Source: Actinomadura meyerae
GTDB lineage: Bacteria > Actinomycetota > Actinomycetes > Streptosporangiales > Streptosporangiaceae
Reading direction: 5' to 3'
Assembly: GCF_900188445.1 (NCBI RefSeq)
Contig: NZ_FZOR01000043.1
Coordinates: 1-64,000, forward strand
DNA length: 64,000 nucleotides
Made by a program: the position numbers and the translations under genes. Below the pieces are notes generated by a model. That model saw only the letters and a list, made by a program, of their open reading frames with translations. It searched no databases and was not told where the DNA came from. This document shows, piece by piece, positions 1-7,858 of the stretch. Numbering within the stretch: the first letter of the stretch is position 1; each line of letters opens with the position of its first letter.

Positions 1-78
1 ATACCGAGTTAAACGTGAGACGGACGAGAACATCACCCACGACTCGCCGGCCACGATCCGATTGATCTGCCCAGCAGC

Positions 79-351
79 TTAATTTAACGGCATTGATCGA
101 TAGGGGTACACCGCGATCACTTCGCGGTCAGGTCCGGTTTTCATGTTCTTGCGAACGGCATCAGGCCACAACATGCCCTCATCAACTCCCAACGCGTCCG
201 AGGCCGCCCAGCGGTGACGCGGGTGGGGCCGGCGATCTTCCTCGGCCACCCACCGAGCGACGGTCTTAACGTCCACCCGGCACACCTCGGCGAGATCCTG
301 CTCTGTCAGTCTCGCACTGATCATGGCCCGTCGGAGTGCGTCGTTGGCCAC
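79..351 (-). pseudogene. Truncated XRE-type HTH regulator
   Basis: The 90-residue product starts at GTG 351, with an internal ATG at 324. Residues 10-60 form a helix-turn-helix of the kind in actinomycete regulators (LTEQDLAEVCRVDVKTVARW), followed by the PHPRHRWAASDALGV segment. In the full-length relatives I recall, this module leads through a VYPYRS-like segment into a C-terminal effector domain of about 150 residues. Here the frame stops four residues after that motif (MPLN, TAA at 79-81), so only the DNA-binding part remains. The frame stays open past the stop to the window edge, but I cannot recognise homology there. It contains a TTA codon next to its end. It reads as a degraded remnant, though a short functional repressor is possible. 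Inference rests on remembered family architecture. Confidence 0.6.
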
Positions 352-378
352 AGCTGCATCGCTCTCGTAGGACGGATG

Positions 379-409
379 GGACGTTCTCCACGGTAATTCA
401 AGAACGTCC
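379..409. promoter_or_regulatory. 9-bp perfect inverted repeat, putative operator
   Basis: GGACGTTCT (379-387) and AGAACGTCC (401-409) are perfect complements separated by 13 nt. A further GACGTCC follows at once. The site lies 28 nt upstream of the GTG of the truncated XRE-type regulator and in the leader of the opposite HATPase gene, so it may be the old autoregulatory operator. Confidence 0.45.
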
Positions 410-538
410 TAGACGTCCTGGAAACGCTGTACAGGCGTCCCACGCCAGAAGGGATCGTCGTTGCTCCAACACAAGTCGGGCCCGGACGCAGCGATTGCCC
501 CGCTGGCCGAGCCCTTGACCGGAAGGCAGTTCCGGCCC

Positions 539-1087
539 ATGACGGATCATAATGGCAAATCGCCCCAAATGTCGGCAGCAGTGATGCCGCATCTGCGGTG
601 CCGGGCGGAGTTGTACGAGCTGGACTCGGAGTTTCTCGCGGCGAGAACGGCTCCGGCGCAAGTTCGGTCGCTGGTGGAACTGCGGCTTGCGTCGTGGGGG
701 CTGGCGTGGCTGGCGGATGACATGACGTTGATCGCCAGCGAACTGGTGACGAACGCCGTGGTCCACGGGGCATGCGGGGGGCGGATCCGGGTGCGGCTCC
801 GGCTGGAACCCGCCAGTGTGCTGCTGGCGGTGTGGGACCCCTCAGAACGCAGCCCGGTGCGCAAACGCCCCCTGGAGGCGGTCTTGGGCGACGCGGCCCC
901 GGACGCGGAGGCTCTGAGCCCGGAGCGCGAGGATGGGACGGGCGGACGGGGCGTGCCGATCGTCCAAGCGCTGGCGGACGAGTGCGGGGTGGCCCCAACG
1001 GCCGACCCTGTCGGGAAATGGGTGTGGGCGCGCCTCTCGGTGGCGTCCCGGCGGATGCCGACCGGGAACCAGGAGGAGCGTGCGTGA
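539..1087 (+). CDS. HATPase_c ATP-binding regulatory protein (anti-sigma/RsbW-like)
   Basis: A 182-residue GHKL-type ATPase domain protein. The N-box is visible as ELVTNAVVHG, and the ATP-lid glycine motif as DGTGGRGVPIVQALADECG. No dimerisation/phosphoacceptor helix or membrane segment is present, so this is not a sensor kinase. It belongs to the large actinomycete class of stand-alone RsbW/SpoIIAB-like ATPases, whose members bind sigma factors or STAS partners. I chose ATG 539, which follows GGAAGG at a loose distance; the frame extends upstream to 461 and another ATG lies at 569. The next gene overlaps its stop by GTGA, so the two are translationally coupled. The partner and target are unknown. 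Confidence 0.7.
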   Translation: MTDHNGKSPQMSAAVMPHLRCRAELYELDSEFLAARTAPAQVRSLVELRLASWGLAWLADDMTLIASELVTNAVVHGACGGRIRVRLRLEPASVLLAVWDPSERSPVRKRPLEAVLGDAAPDAEALSPEREDGTGGRGVPIVQALADECGVAPTADPVGKWVWARLSVASRRMPTGNQEERA

Positions 1088-1470
1088 GGGTCCAGGGTCT
1101 GGCCAGGGCGGTCGGCCGGTGGCGACTGGTCCTGGACGCTCGGACGCTGGGCAACCATGATGCGGCAGTACGGTGCCTGGAGGCTCTGCGGTTCGCGGTT
1201 ATGCCGCTCGGCTGGCGGTGCGTAGGGCTATACGACAGGCGAGAGTTCCGGTTCCCAGTGCCGCTGCTGTGGGTGTACGCCAGTGGGCATGGCGAGGACA
1301 TCGGCGCGGTGGTGACGGTCCGGGCGCTGCCAGGTGGGGCCTGGGGCTACTTCGAGGCGGGCGACCGGCGGGTGGGGTTCATCGCCCCGTGCGGTGACGT
1401 CAAAGAGGCGGCCGGAGGCCTCGACGCGCTGCTGAAGCACCGCCTGTTCGCCCTTCGCGACTGGGCCTGA
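1084..1470 (+). CDS. Small conserved hypothetical partner of the HATPase gene
   Basis: A 128-residue protein starting at GTG 1084, which overlaps the preceding stop (GTGA). The overlap is the main reason for this start; the frame itself is open further upstream. The sequence is a mixed alpha/beta domain with aromatic-rich strands (PVPLLWVYASGHG, WGYFEAGDRRVGF) and no signal peptide, membrane helix or metal motif. I do not recognise the family. Its coupling to an RsbW-like ATPase suggests a joint regulatory role, which is inference only. Confidence 0.6.
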   Translation: MRVQGLARAVGRWRLVLDARTLGNHDAAVRCLEALRFAVMPLGWRCVGLYDRREFRFPVPLLWVYASGHGEDIGAVVTVRALPGGAWGYFEAGDRRVGFIAPCGDVKEAAGGLDALLKHRLFALRDWA

Positions 1471-1494
1471 CCGGGAGCCGCCAGGCCATCCGTC

Positions 1495-2331
1495 TCAGAG
1501 GGCGGTGGCGGTTCGGATCAGTGTCGCCAGGGGCTGGGAGCGGCTGTGGGGCGGCCAGGCGATCACCGTGGTGACCGGCGGAGCGTCCAGGACGGGGACG
1601 GTGGTGAGGTCGTCCCGAAGGTGGCTCCGGCACGTCTCCGGCAGGACGGCGGCGGTGCGGCCAAGGGCGATCAGTTGCAGGAGCTGCACCTGGTCGTGCA
1701 CCTCGGGGCCGGGACCGTCCGGGTAGGTGCCGTCGGCCCGGGGCCAGCGCGGCAGCGGGAGATCGAGAGCGTCGACGTCGGCCATGCGCAGATGGGTCCG
1801 GATGCTGAGGAGGTGACCCGCAGGGAGGACGGCGACCTGCCCCTCCGTCCGCAGCTCCTCGGTATCGAACCCGGCCGTCGAGTCGAACGGCAGGTGCAGC
1901 AGCGCCACGTCGGCCCGGCCGTCGCGTAGCAGCCGCTCCTGCTCGCCGGGCGCGCACAGCTCGACGTCCACGGCGACCGCACCGGGTTCGGCGGCGTACG
2001 CGTCGAGCAGCTTCGCCAGCAGTTCGCTGGTCGCCCCGGCCTTCGTGGCCAGGACCAGGCTGGGCTCGGTGCGCGCCGCGCGGCGGGTGCGGCGGTCGGC
2101 GGCGGCGACCGCGTCCAGGGCCGCGCGTCCCTCGTGCAGCAGGACGCGGCCGGGCTCGGTCAGTGCGATGGTGCGGTTGGTGCGGTCGAGCAGCGTCACG
2201 CCCAATCTGCGTTCGAGCTGCTGGATGGCCCGAGAGAGGGGCGGCTGCGCGATGCCGAGGCGTTCCGCGGCCCGCCCGAAGTGCAGTTCCTCCGCCACCG
2301 CGACGAAATACCGCAGTTCCCGCGTCTCCAT
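1495..2331 (-). CDS. LysR-family transcriptional regulator
   Basis: A 278-residue LTTR. Residues 1-60 hold the winged HTH (METRELRYFVAVAEELHFGR, then a QPPLSRAIQQLE recognition helix and LLDRTNRTIALTEPG wing). The remainder is the periplasmic-binding-like effector domain. Start ATG 2331 gives the canonical LTTR N-terminus. It is divergent from the SDR at 2414, and the 82-bp gap carries a textbook T-N11-A palindrome, so the SDR is the likely target and the regulator probably controls itself. The inducer cannot be read from the sequence. Confidence 0.9.
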   Translation of the reverse strand: METRELRYFVAVAEELHFGRAAERLGIAQPPLSRAIQQLERRLGVTLLDRTNRTIALTEPGRVLLHEGRAALDAVAAADRRTRRAARTEPSLVLATKAGATSELLAKLLDAYAAEPGAVAVDVELCAPGEQERLLRDGRADVALLHLPFDSTAGFDTEELRTEGQVAVLPAGHLLSIRTHLRMADVDALDLPLPRWPRADGTYPDGPGPEVHDQVQLLQLIALGRTAAVLPETCRSHLRDDLTTVPVLDAPPVTTVIAWPPHSRSQPLATLIRTATAL

Positions 2332-2339
2332 GGCATTCA

Positions 2340-2358
2340 CGATACCCGCGAGGTATCG
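2340..2358. promoter_or_regulatory. LysR-type operator (T-N11-A palindrome)
   Basis: CGATACC-CGCGA-GGTATCG is a perfect 7-bp inverted repeat, and it contains GAT-N11-ATC, the classic LTTR box. It lies 9 nt upstream of the LysR start codon and 56 nt upstream of the SDR start, in the shared divergent promoter. Confidence 0.7.
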
Positions 2359-2413
2359 AAGCCCACCCAAACGGTGTTGGAAGGACGGCCCGAGGCGCAC
2401 GCAGCATGGGGGC

Positions 2414-3139
2414 ATGAGCGAACAGACGATCGCGCTGGTCACCGGCGCCAACAAGGGAATCGGGTACGAGATCGCGGCGGGGCTCGGTGCCCTCGGCTGG
2501 AGCGTCGGCATCGGCGCCCGCGACGAGGCGCGCCGGGAGGCCGCCGTCGAGAAGCTGCGCGCGGACGGCGTCGACGCCTTCGGGGTGCCGCTCGACGTGA
2601 CCGACGACGCGAGCGTGCAGGCCGCCGCCGCGCTGATCGAGGAGCGCGCCGGACGGCTCGACGTCCTCGTCAACAACGCGGGCGTGACCGGCGGAATGCC
2701 GCAGGAGCCGACGAAGGTCGCCCCGGAGACCATCCGGACGGCCGTGGAGACCAACGTGATCGGCGTCGTCCGCGTCACGAACGCGCTGCTGCCGCTGCTG
2801 CGCCGGTCGGCGTCCCCGCGCATCGTGAACATGTCGAGCACGGTCGGCTCCCTGACCCGGCAGACCGCGCCCGGCGCGGAGACGGGCCCGATCTCCGCCG
2901 CGTACGCGGCGTCGAAGACGTTCCTCAACGCGGTCACCGTCCAGTACGCCAAGGAACTGGCCGGCAGCGGCATCCTGATCAACGCCGCCTGCCCCGGCTT
3001 CTGCGCGACCGACCTCAACGGCTTCCGCGGCGTCCGCACCCCCGAGCAGGGCGCCGCGACCGCGATCCGCCTCGCCCAGCTCCCCGACGACGGCCCGACC
3101 GGCGCCTTCTACGACGACAACGGCGAAATCCCCTGGTAG
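2414..3139 (+). CDS. Short-chain dehydrogenase/reductase (classical SDR)
   Basis: A 241-residue NAD(P)-dependent oxidoreductase. The cofactor motif TGANKGIG lies at residues 10-17, NNAG follows the fourth strand, the catalytic Ser is in NMSSTVGS, and the YAASK motif has Tyr164 and Lys168. The TGANKGIG form and the 20-residue segment before the Tyr resemble carbonyl-reductase-like SDRs. It is transcribed away from the LysR gene at 1495 and is its probable target. Start ATG 2414 is supported by position and the N-terminal beta strand. Substrate unknown. Confidence 0.88.
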   Translation: MSEQTIALVTGANKGIGYEIAAGLGALGWSVGIGARDEARREAAVEKLRADGVDAFGVPLDVTDDASVQAAAALIEERAGRLDVLVNNAGVTGGMPQEPTKVAPETIRTAVETNVIGVVRVTNALLPLLRRSASPRIVNMSSTVGSLTRQTAPGAETGPISAAYAASKTFLNAVTVQYAKELAGSGILINAACPGFCATDLNGFRGVRTPEQGAATAIRLAQLPDDGPTGAFYDDNGEIPW

Positions 3140-3168
3140 GGGATCCCGCAGAAGATCACGCCGCCGCG

Positions 3169-3735
3169 TCAGACGCGGAAGGTGCGCATTTGCAGGGCGA
3201 GGGTGGAGTAGTAGCCGACGAGAGTGGTCAGTTCGAAGACCGTTTCGCGGTCGAGGGGTGGGACGCAGGCGGACCAGGTTTCGTCGTCCACGTCGCCGGT
3301 GGTCAGGGCGCGGGTCAGGCGGAGGACGGCGGCCTCGTGCGGGTCGGGGAGGTCGAGGGGGGCGCCGGCGGCGATGGCGGCCATTTCCTCCTCGGTGAGG
3401 CCGGCGGCGCGGCCCACGGCCTCGTGGGCGGTGCGTTCGAACTCGCTGTCCCAGGCGGCGGCCACGACCAGGATCGCCATCTCGCGGGACCGGCCGCTGA
3501 GCGCGCCCTGGTAGCGGATGGCCGCGCCGAGGCGCTGCAGGGCGTCGCCGAGGGCGGGGCGCAGCAGGAACTCGTTGAAGGGGCCCGCCAGGACGCCCGA
3601 GTCGGAGACCAGGTCGAACAGCCGGGGGCCCTTGGCGCGCGGGCCCTCGGTGATCGAGCGGTAGACGGCGAGGCGGTCGCCGTCCAGTTCGTCCGGGGTG
3701 AAGGGGTGCTGGCGCTGCGGGGCGGGCGTGGTCAT
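3169..3735 (-). CDS. Carboxymuconolactone decarboxylase (CMD)-family protein, no CxxC
   Basis: A 188-residue all-helical protein. The core LSGRSREMAILVVAAAWDSEFERTAHE matches the CMD/AhpD fold. The peroxidase CxxC pair of AhpD is absent (WDSEFERTAHE in its place), so it is more like the decarboxylase/lactonase branch than an alkylhydroperoxidase. It overlaps the IclR gene by 4 nt (stop 3732-3734 over start 3735) and is co-transcribed downstream of it. The pairing with SDR and FAH-family genes just across the promoter fits a ring-cleavage or keto-acid catabolic pathway; the substrate is unknown. Confidence 0.75.
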   Translation of the reverse strand: MTTPAPQRQHPFTPDELDGDRLAVYRSITEGPRAKGPRLFDLVSDSGVLAGPFNEFLLRPALGDALQRLGAAIRYQGALSGRSREMAILVVAAAWDSEFERTAHEAVGRAAGLTEEEMAAIAAGAPLDLPDPHEAAVLRLTRALTTGDVDDETWSACVPPLDRETVFELTTLVGYYSTLALQMRTFRV

Positions 3736-4511
3736 CGCGTCCTCAGTCTCGTGCTGATGTCGTCGGCGGTCTCGCGGAGGCGGTCGAGGATCTCGCCGCG
3801 CAGGTCGGCTTCGGAGCGGCGCATCGCGGAGACCGCGACGTTCACCGCGGCGGCCGGGGTGTCGCCGGCGCCGAACACCGGGACCGCGACCGAGCGGAGG
3901 CCCTGCGCCAGTTCCTCGTCCTGTATCGCGTAGCCGTCACGGCGGATCTGCTCCAACTGGGCGCGCAGTGCGGCCACGTCGGTGACCGCGTTGGGGCCCG
4001 CGCCCGGCGGTAGGGAGGCTGCTGTGATGCGCTGGTCCAGGTCGTCCTGTGGCAGGTGGGCGAGAAGGACCTTGCCCATGGACGTGTAGGGCGCGGGCAG
4101 TGTGGAGCCCACGTGCACGTTGGCGGTGACCAGGTCGGCGTTGCGCAGCCGCGCGAGGTAGAGGACGCGGTCGTCGACCAGGACGCCGAGGTTGACCGTC
4201 TCGCCGATGGCCTCCGCCAGCAGGCGCAGGGGGCGGTCGCTGAGCTGCACCAGGCTCGACCCGCGCATCGCCGCGGAGCCGAGCGTCAGCACCTTCACCC
4301 CGGGCTGGACGGAGCCGTCGTGGCGCCGCTCCAGGTAGCCGAGGTCCTCCAGCGTGGAGACGATCCGGAACGCCGTGGGCATCGGGATGCCGGTCCTGGC
4401 GGCGATGTCGCTGGTGCGCAGCGAGAGCGTCGGCCCGTCGAACAGGCTCAGCACCTGGAGCCCCTTGGCCAGCGCGGCGATGTGGTACCGCGACCGGTCG
4501 CTTGACGTCAT
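3732..4511 (-). CDS. IclR-family transcriptional regulator
   Basis: A 259-residue regulator: an N-terminal winged HTH (about residues 8-65, including TGIPMPTAFRIVSTLEDLGYL) and a C-terminal IclR effector domain with the typical APYTSMGKVLLAHL segment. The frame is open upstream, but ATG 4511 starts directly before the HTH and leaves the palindromic operator (4539-4565) outside the gene. It is divergent from the SDR-SDR-FAH-FAH operon at 4595 and co-directional with the CMD gene. It is the obvious regulator of both. Confidence 0.9.
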   Translation of the reverse strand: MTSSDRSRYHIAALAKGLQVLSLFDGPTLSLRTSDIAARTGIPMPTAFRIVSTLEDLGYLERRHDGSVQPGVKVLTLGSAAMRGSSLVQLSDRPLRLLAEAIGETVNLGVLVDDRVLYLARLRNADLVTANVHVGSTLPAPYTSMGKVLLAHLPQDDLDQRITAASLPPGAGPNAVTDVAALRAQLEQIRRDGYAIQDEELAQGLRSVAVPVFGAGDTPAAAVNVAVSAMRRSEADLRGEILDRLRETADDISTRLRTR

Positions 4512-4538
4512 GGCCGGTCCCGCCGATAGTCTTGCTTT

Positions 4539-4565
4539 GTGAAACCTGCTTTCACACAGTGAAAG
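4539..4565. promoter_or_regulatory. Composite IclR operator, three GTGAAA half-sites
   Basis: GTGAAA-N5-TTTCAC (4539-4555) is followed after ACA by GTGAAAG (4559-4565). The central TTTCAC is therefore shared by two overlapping palindromes: GTGAAA/TTTCAC, and CTTTCAC-ACA-GTGAAAG. It sits between the divergent IclR (4511) and SDR (4595) starts. IclR-family operators are commonly short palindromes of this type. Confidence 0.7.
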
Positions 4566-4594
4566 TACCTCAGGAAGGCGAGGGACCGCAAGCA

Positions 4595-5347
4595 ATGGCT
4601 GATTGGCTGGGTCTGCGCGGCGCCCGGGTGCTCGTCCTCGGCGCGGGCGGGATCGGCGCGGAGTGCGTCCGCGGCTACCTCGACGCGGGCGCCGCGGTCA
4701 CCGCCGTCGACCGCGATCCCGCGCGGCTCGGCGAGCTGCCCCCGGGCCCGGACGGGACGAGACCGCACACGCTCCCCGCCGACCTGACCGAGCCGGGCGC
4801 GGGAGCCGCAGCCGTCCGGCACGCGGTGGAGGCGATGGGCGGGCTGGACGTCCTGCTGCACTGCGTCGGCGTCAACGACCGCAGGCCGATCCTGGAGTTC
4901 ACCGAGGACGAGTGGGACGGGATCCTCCGCACCAACCTGTCGACCGCGTTCGGCGCGGCGCAGGCGGCCGGGCGGCACATGATCGATGCCGGCGGCGGGC
5001 GTATCGTCTTCCTGTCGTCGGTGTCGGGGCACCTGGCGCACCGGAAGCACGGGCCCTACGCCGCCTCCAAGGGCGGCATGAACCAGATGATGCGGGTGAT
5101 GGCGGCCGAGTGGGCGTCCCACGGGATCACGGTGAACGCGGTCGCGCCCGGCTACGTCGAGACGCCGCTCACCGCCGAGTACCTCGCGAGGCCCGGCGTC
5201 CGCGAGGAGCTGGTGCGGCTGGTCCCCGCCGGGCGGCTCGGCACCGCGCCCGAGGTCGTCGGCCCGGTCCTGTTCCTGTCCTCGCCGCGCGCGGCGTTCA
5301 TGACCGGGCACGTCATGTACGTCGACGGCGGCCGGACCCTCGTCTAA
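4595..5347 (+). CDS. SDR family oxidoreductase, first gene of the IclR-controlled operon
   Basis: A 250-residue SDR. The dinucleotide motif is the slightly unusual GAGGIGAEC in place of TGxxxGxG. The catalytic Ser lies in FLSSVSG, with Tyr155 and Lys159 in YAASK, and the C-terminus (GHVMYVDGGRTLV) is the FabG-like end. The start has AGGAAGG about 20 nt upstream and GAGGG nearer to the ATG. Three more catabolic genes follow with gaps of 14, -1 and -4 nt, forming one operon. It probably oxidises a hydroxyl on the pathway substrate before the second SDR or the FAH enzymes act; this is inference. Confidence 0.86.
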   Translation: MADWLGLRGARVLVLGAGGIGAECVRGYLDAGAAVTAVDRDPARLGELPPGPDGTRPHTLPADLTEPGAGAAAVRHAVEAMGGLDVLLHCVGVNDRRPILEFTEDEWDGILRTNLSTAFGAAQAAGRHMIDAGGGRIVFLSSVSGHLAHRKHGPYAASKGGMNQMMRVMAAEWASHGITVNAVAPGYVETPLTAEYLARPGVREELVRLVPAGRLGTAPEVVGPVLFLSSPRAAFMTGHVMYVDGGRTLV

Positions 5348-5361
5348 CCAGGGAGATTGTC

Positions 5362-6150
5362 ATGAGCACGGAGCAACGCGTCTTTCCGCGGTTCGCCGGG
5401 AAGACGGTGCTGGTCACGGGGGCCGGGACCGGCTTCGGCGCCGAGATCGCGGTCCGCGCCGCGCGGGAGGGCGCCCGGGTCGGCGTCCACTACAACAGCT
5501 CCAAGCAGGGCGCGGAGCGGACGGCCGAACGCGTCCGGGAGGCCGGAAGCGAGGCGTTCGTCGTGCAGGCCGACATCTCGTCGTGGGACGCGATCCGCGC
5601 GCTCGCCGACGAGGTGTTCGCGCAGGCGGGCACGCTCGACGTGCTGGTCAACAACGTCGGGGACGTGGCGACCGAGCAGATGTCGTGGAAGCAGCTGACG
5701 CAGGAGTCCCTCGACCGCGTCATCGACGTGGACGTCAAGGGCACGCTGCTGATGACCCACGAGTTCGGCTCCCGGATGCTGGAGCAGGGCCACGGCTCCA
5801 TCGTGAACATCGGCTCCACGGTCGTCGTCCGGGGCAGCGCGCGCGCTCCGCAGTACGCGGCGGCCAAGTACGGGCTGCTCGGCATCACCAAGTCCTACGC
5901 GGCGGCGTTCGCGCCGACCGTCCGCGTCAACACGTTCGCGCCCGGGTTCATGGAGACCGGCGCCACGCTGGAGCGCGAGGACTGGAAGTCCGGGCGCCGC
6001 GAGAAGCTCATCGCGCAGACGCCCATGGGCCAGATCCCGCCGCCCGAGGCGGTCGCGGGCACGGCCCTGTTCCTCGCCACCGAGGACGCCTCCCACATCA
6101 CCGGCGCCTACATGCTCGCCGACGGCGGCTTCAACATGGTGGGCGCCTGA
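5362..6150 (+). CDS. SDR family oxidoreductase, second operon gene
   Basis: A 262-residue classical SDR with cofactor motif TGAGTGFG, NNVG in place of NNAG, the catalytic Ser in NIGSTVV, Tyr165/Lys169 in YAAAK, and a FabG-like C-terminus (MLADGGFNMVGA). The N-terminal sequence GVHYNSSKQGAERTAE has the Asn/Ser/Lys pattern often found in NADP-preferring members. GGGAG lies 8 nt before ATG 5362. The stop overlaps the next start (TGATG), indicating translational coupling to the FAH enzyme. Confidence 0.86.
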   Translation: MSTEQRVFPRFAGKTVLVTGAGTGFGAEIAVRAAREGARVGVHYNSSKQGAERTAERVREAGSEAFVVQADISSWDAIRALADEVFAQAGTLDVLVNNVGDVATEQMSWKQLTQESLDRVIDVDVKGTLLMTHEFGSRMLEQGHGSIVNIGSTVVVRGSARAPQYAAAKYGLLGITKSYAAAFAPTVRVNTFAPGFMETGATLEREDWKSGRREKLIAQTPMGQIPPPEAVAGTALFLATEDASHITGAYMLADGGFNMVGA

Positions 6151-7019
6151 TGAAGCTGATCACCTTCGACGAGGGACGGGTCGGCCGGCTGGACGGCGAC
6201 GACGTCATCGAGCTGGACGTCCCGTCCACGCGGGCGTTCTTCGAGCGCGGCGGCAGCGCCCCCGAGACCGGGGAGCGGCTCAAGCTGGCGGACGTGCGGC
6301 TCCGCGCGCCGATCCGGCCGAAGAAGTTCTTCCACACCGCGGGCAACTTCCTCGACCACCACGAGGAGCTCCAGGCGGTCAACTGGTCCCACCCGGTGCA
6401 CAAGGGCATCGTGTTCTTCCAGAACGTGGACGCGATCATCGGCCCGGACGACCCGATCGTCTATCCGGAGCACCTCACCCGGGAGCTGGACTACGAGCTG
6501 GAGCTCGCCGTCATCATCGGCAAGCCGGGCAAGTTCTTCGGGCCGGAGCAGGCGCTGGAGCACATCGCCGGGTTCACCGTGTTCAACGACATCACGGCCC
6601 GCGACATCCAGCGCCGCGAGATGGAGTCCGGCGTCTTCTCCTTCAGCAAGGCGATCGACACGTTCTGCCCGATCGGGCCGTGGATCGTCACCGCCGACGA
6701 GATCGACGACATGCAGGACCTCGCCATGCGGCTGCGGGTCAACGGCGAGACCCGGCAGACGGGGCACACCAAGCAGATGCGCGTGTCGATCCCGCACCTT
6801 GTGGCGTACCACTCCCCGCAGACCTACAGCGCGGGCGACATCGTCACCACCGGCACGGTCTCGGGCGTCGCCGCCGTCCAGCCGGACCCGTTCGACTTCT
6901 ACCTGCGCCCGGGGGACGTCGTGGAGGCCGAGATCGACGGTGTCGGGACGCTGCGCAACCCGGTGGTCTCCTGGCAGGACGCCTACGGCGAGCCCGCGCC
7001 GGAGAAGGTCGACTGGTGA
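6150..7019 (+). CDS. Fumarylacetoacetate hydrolase-family protein 1
   Basis: A 289-residue FAH-superfamily enzyme. The metal site is visible as LDYELELAVIIG (Glu116 and Glu118) with the downstream FNDITARDIQRRE segment holding the Asp ligand. The family uses a divalent metal to hydrolyse or isomerise acyl-pyruvates and related 2,4-diketo acids. The length fits the short bacterial FAH/HHDD-isomerase class rather than the two-domain eukaryotic enzyme. It starts at ATG 6150, 1 nt into the previous stop, and its own stop overlaps the next gene (GTGA). Substrate unknown; the neighbouring SDRs would supply a keto acid. Confidence 0.87.
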   Translation: MKLITFDEGRVGRLDGDDVIELDVPSTRAFFERGGSAPETGERLKLADVRLRAPIRPKKFFHTAGNFLDHHEELQAVNWSHPVHKGIVFFQNVDAIIGPDDPIVYPEHLTRELDYELELAVIIGKPGKFFGPEQALEHIAGFTVFNDITARDIQRREMESGVFSFSKAIDTFCPIGPWIVTADEIDDMQDLAMRLRVNGETRQTGHTKQMRVSIPHLVAYHSPQTYSAGDIVTTGTVSGVAAVQPDPFDFYLRPGDVVEAEIDGVGTLRNPVVSWQDAYGEPAPEKVDW

Positions 7020-7858
7020 GGCTGGCCAACCTGGCGGGGCGCGCCGCGGTCGTCGCCGGGGACGTCGCGATCGACGTGGCCGAGGCCGCGGAGGGCAGGT
7101 TCTCCGCCGACCCGCAGGAGGCGTTCTCCGACTGGGACGCGTTCCGCGCCTGGGCCGCGTCGCTCGACCCGGCCCGGGGGAAGCCGTTCGACGAGGCCGA
7201 GCTCGGGCCTCCGGTGCCGCGCCCCCGGCAGGTGTTCGCGATCGGCGTCAACTACGCAGCGCACGCGAGCGAGGCCGGGTACCCGCCCGACACCGCGCCG
7301 GTGACGTTCACGAAGTTCCCGAGCTGCCTCGCCGGGCCGGTCGGCGAGGTCGTCCTGCCGTCCGACACGGTGGACTGGGAGGTCGAGATGGTGGTGGCGG
7401 TGTCCCGGGAGACCACCGCCGCCCGCCGCGAGGACGCCTGGGACCACGTCGCCGGCATCATGCTCGGCCAGGACCTGTCCGAGCGGACGTCCCAGCTCGC
7501 CGGGGCGAAGCCGCAGTTCAGCCTGGCCAAGTCGTATCCGGGCTTCGGCCCGACCGGCCCGTGGCTCGTCACCCCGGACGAGTTCGCCGACCCGTCCGAC
7601 CTGGCGATCTCGTGCCGCCTGTCCGGGGAGACGGTGCAGGCGGCGCGCACCTCCTCGATGATCTACGACGTGCCGGAGCTGCTCGTCCGGCTGTCCCGGA
7701 TCTGCCGGCTGTTCCCGGGCGACCTGGTCTTCACCGGGACGCCCGCCGGGGTCGGCAACGCCCGCTCGCCGAAGCGCTTCATCCGTCCGGGCGAAGTGCT
7801 GGTCAGCGAGTTGGAGGGCGTGGGCCGCCTCACCCAGCGGTTCGTCGCCGCCAGATGA
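7016..7858 (+). CDS. Fumarylacetoacetate hydrolase-family protein 2
   Basis: A 280-residue FAH-superfamily protein starting at GTG 7016, overlapping the previous stop by 4 nt. Metal ligands lie in VDWEVEMVVAV and GQDLSERTSQ, and the C-terminal FTGTPAGVGNAR segment is typical of the family. It is clearly diverged from its neighbour (different N-terminal domain, different loop before the metal site), so the pair is not a recent duplication. The two may act on successive intermediates or form a heteromer. The last codons merge into a 15-bp tandem repeat (7855-7899). Confidence 0.85.
   Translation: MRLANLAGRAAVVAGDVAIDVAEAAEGRFSADPQEAFSDWDAFRAWAASLDPARGKPFDEAELGPPVPRPRQVFAIGVNYAAHASEAGYPPDTAPVTFTKFPSCLAGPVGEVVLPSDTVDWEVEMVVAVSRETTAARREDAWDHVAGIMLGQDLSERTSQLAGAKPQFSLAKSYPGFGPTGPWLVTPDEFADPSDLAISCRLSGETVQAARTSSMIYDVPELLVRLSRICRLFPGDLVFTGTPAGVGNARSPKRFIRPGEVLVSELEGVGRLTQRFVAAR

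Noticed and set aside
461..538. Extended N-terminus for the HATPase protein from position 461
   Set aside because: No ribosome-binding site at 461, and the extra residues have no similarity to the domain; ATG 539 is preferred, but not certain.
2134..3933. 599-residue plus-strand open frame
   Set aside because: It overlaps the SDR, CMD and IclR genes in another frame and is Arg/Gly-rich throughout, a GC-bias shadow.
7016..7858. FAH 2 as a recent duplicate of FAH 1
   Set aside because: Different N-terminal domains and little shared sequence outside the metal site; this is an old family relationship.
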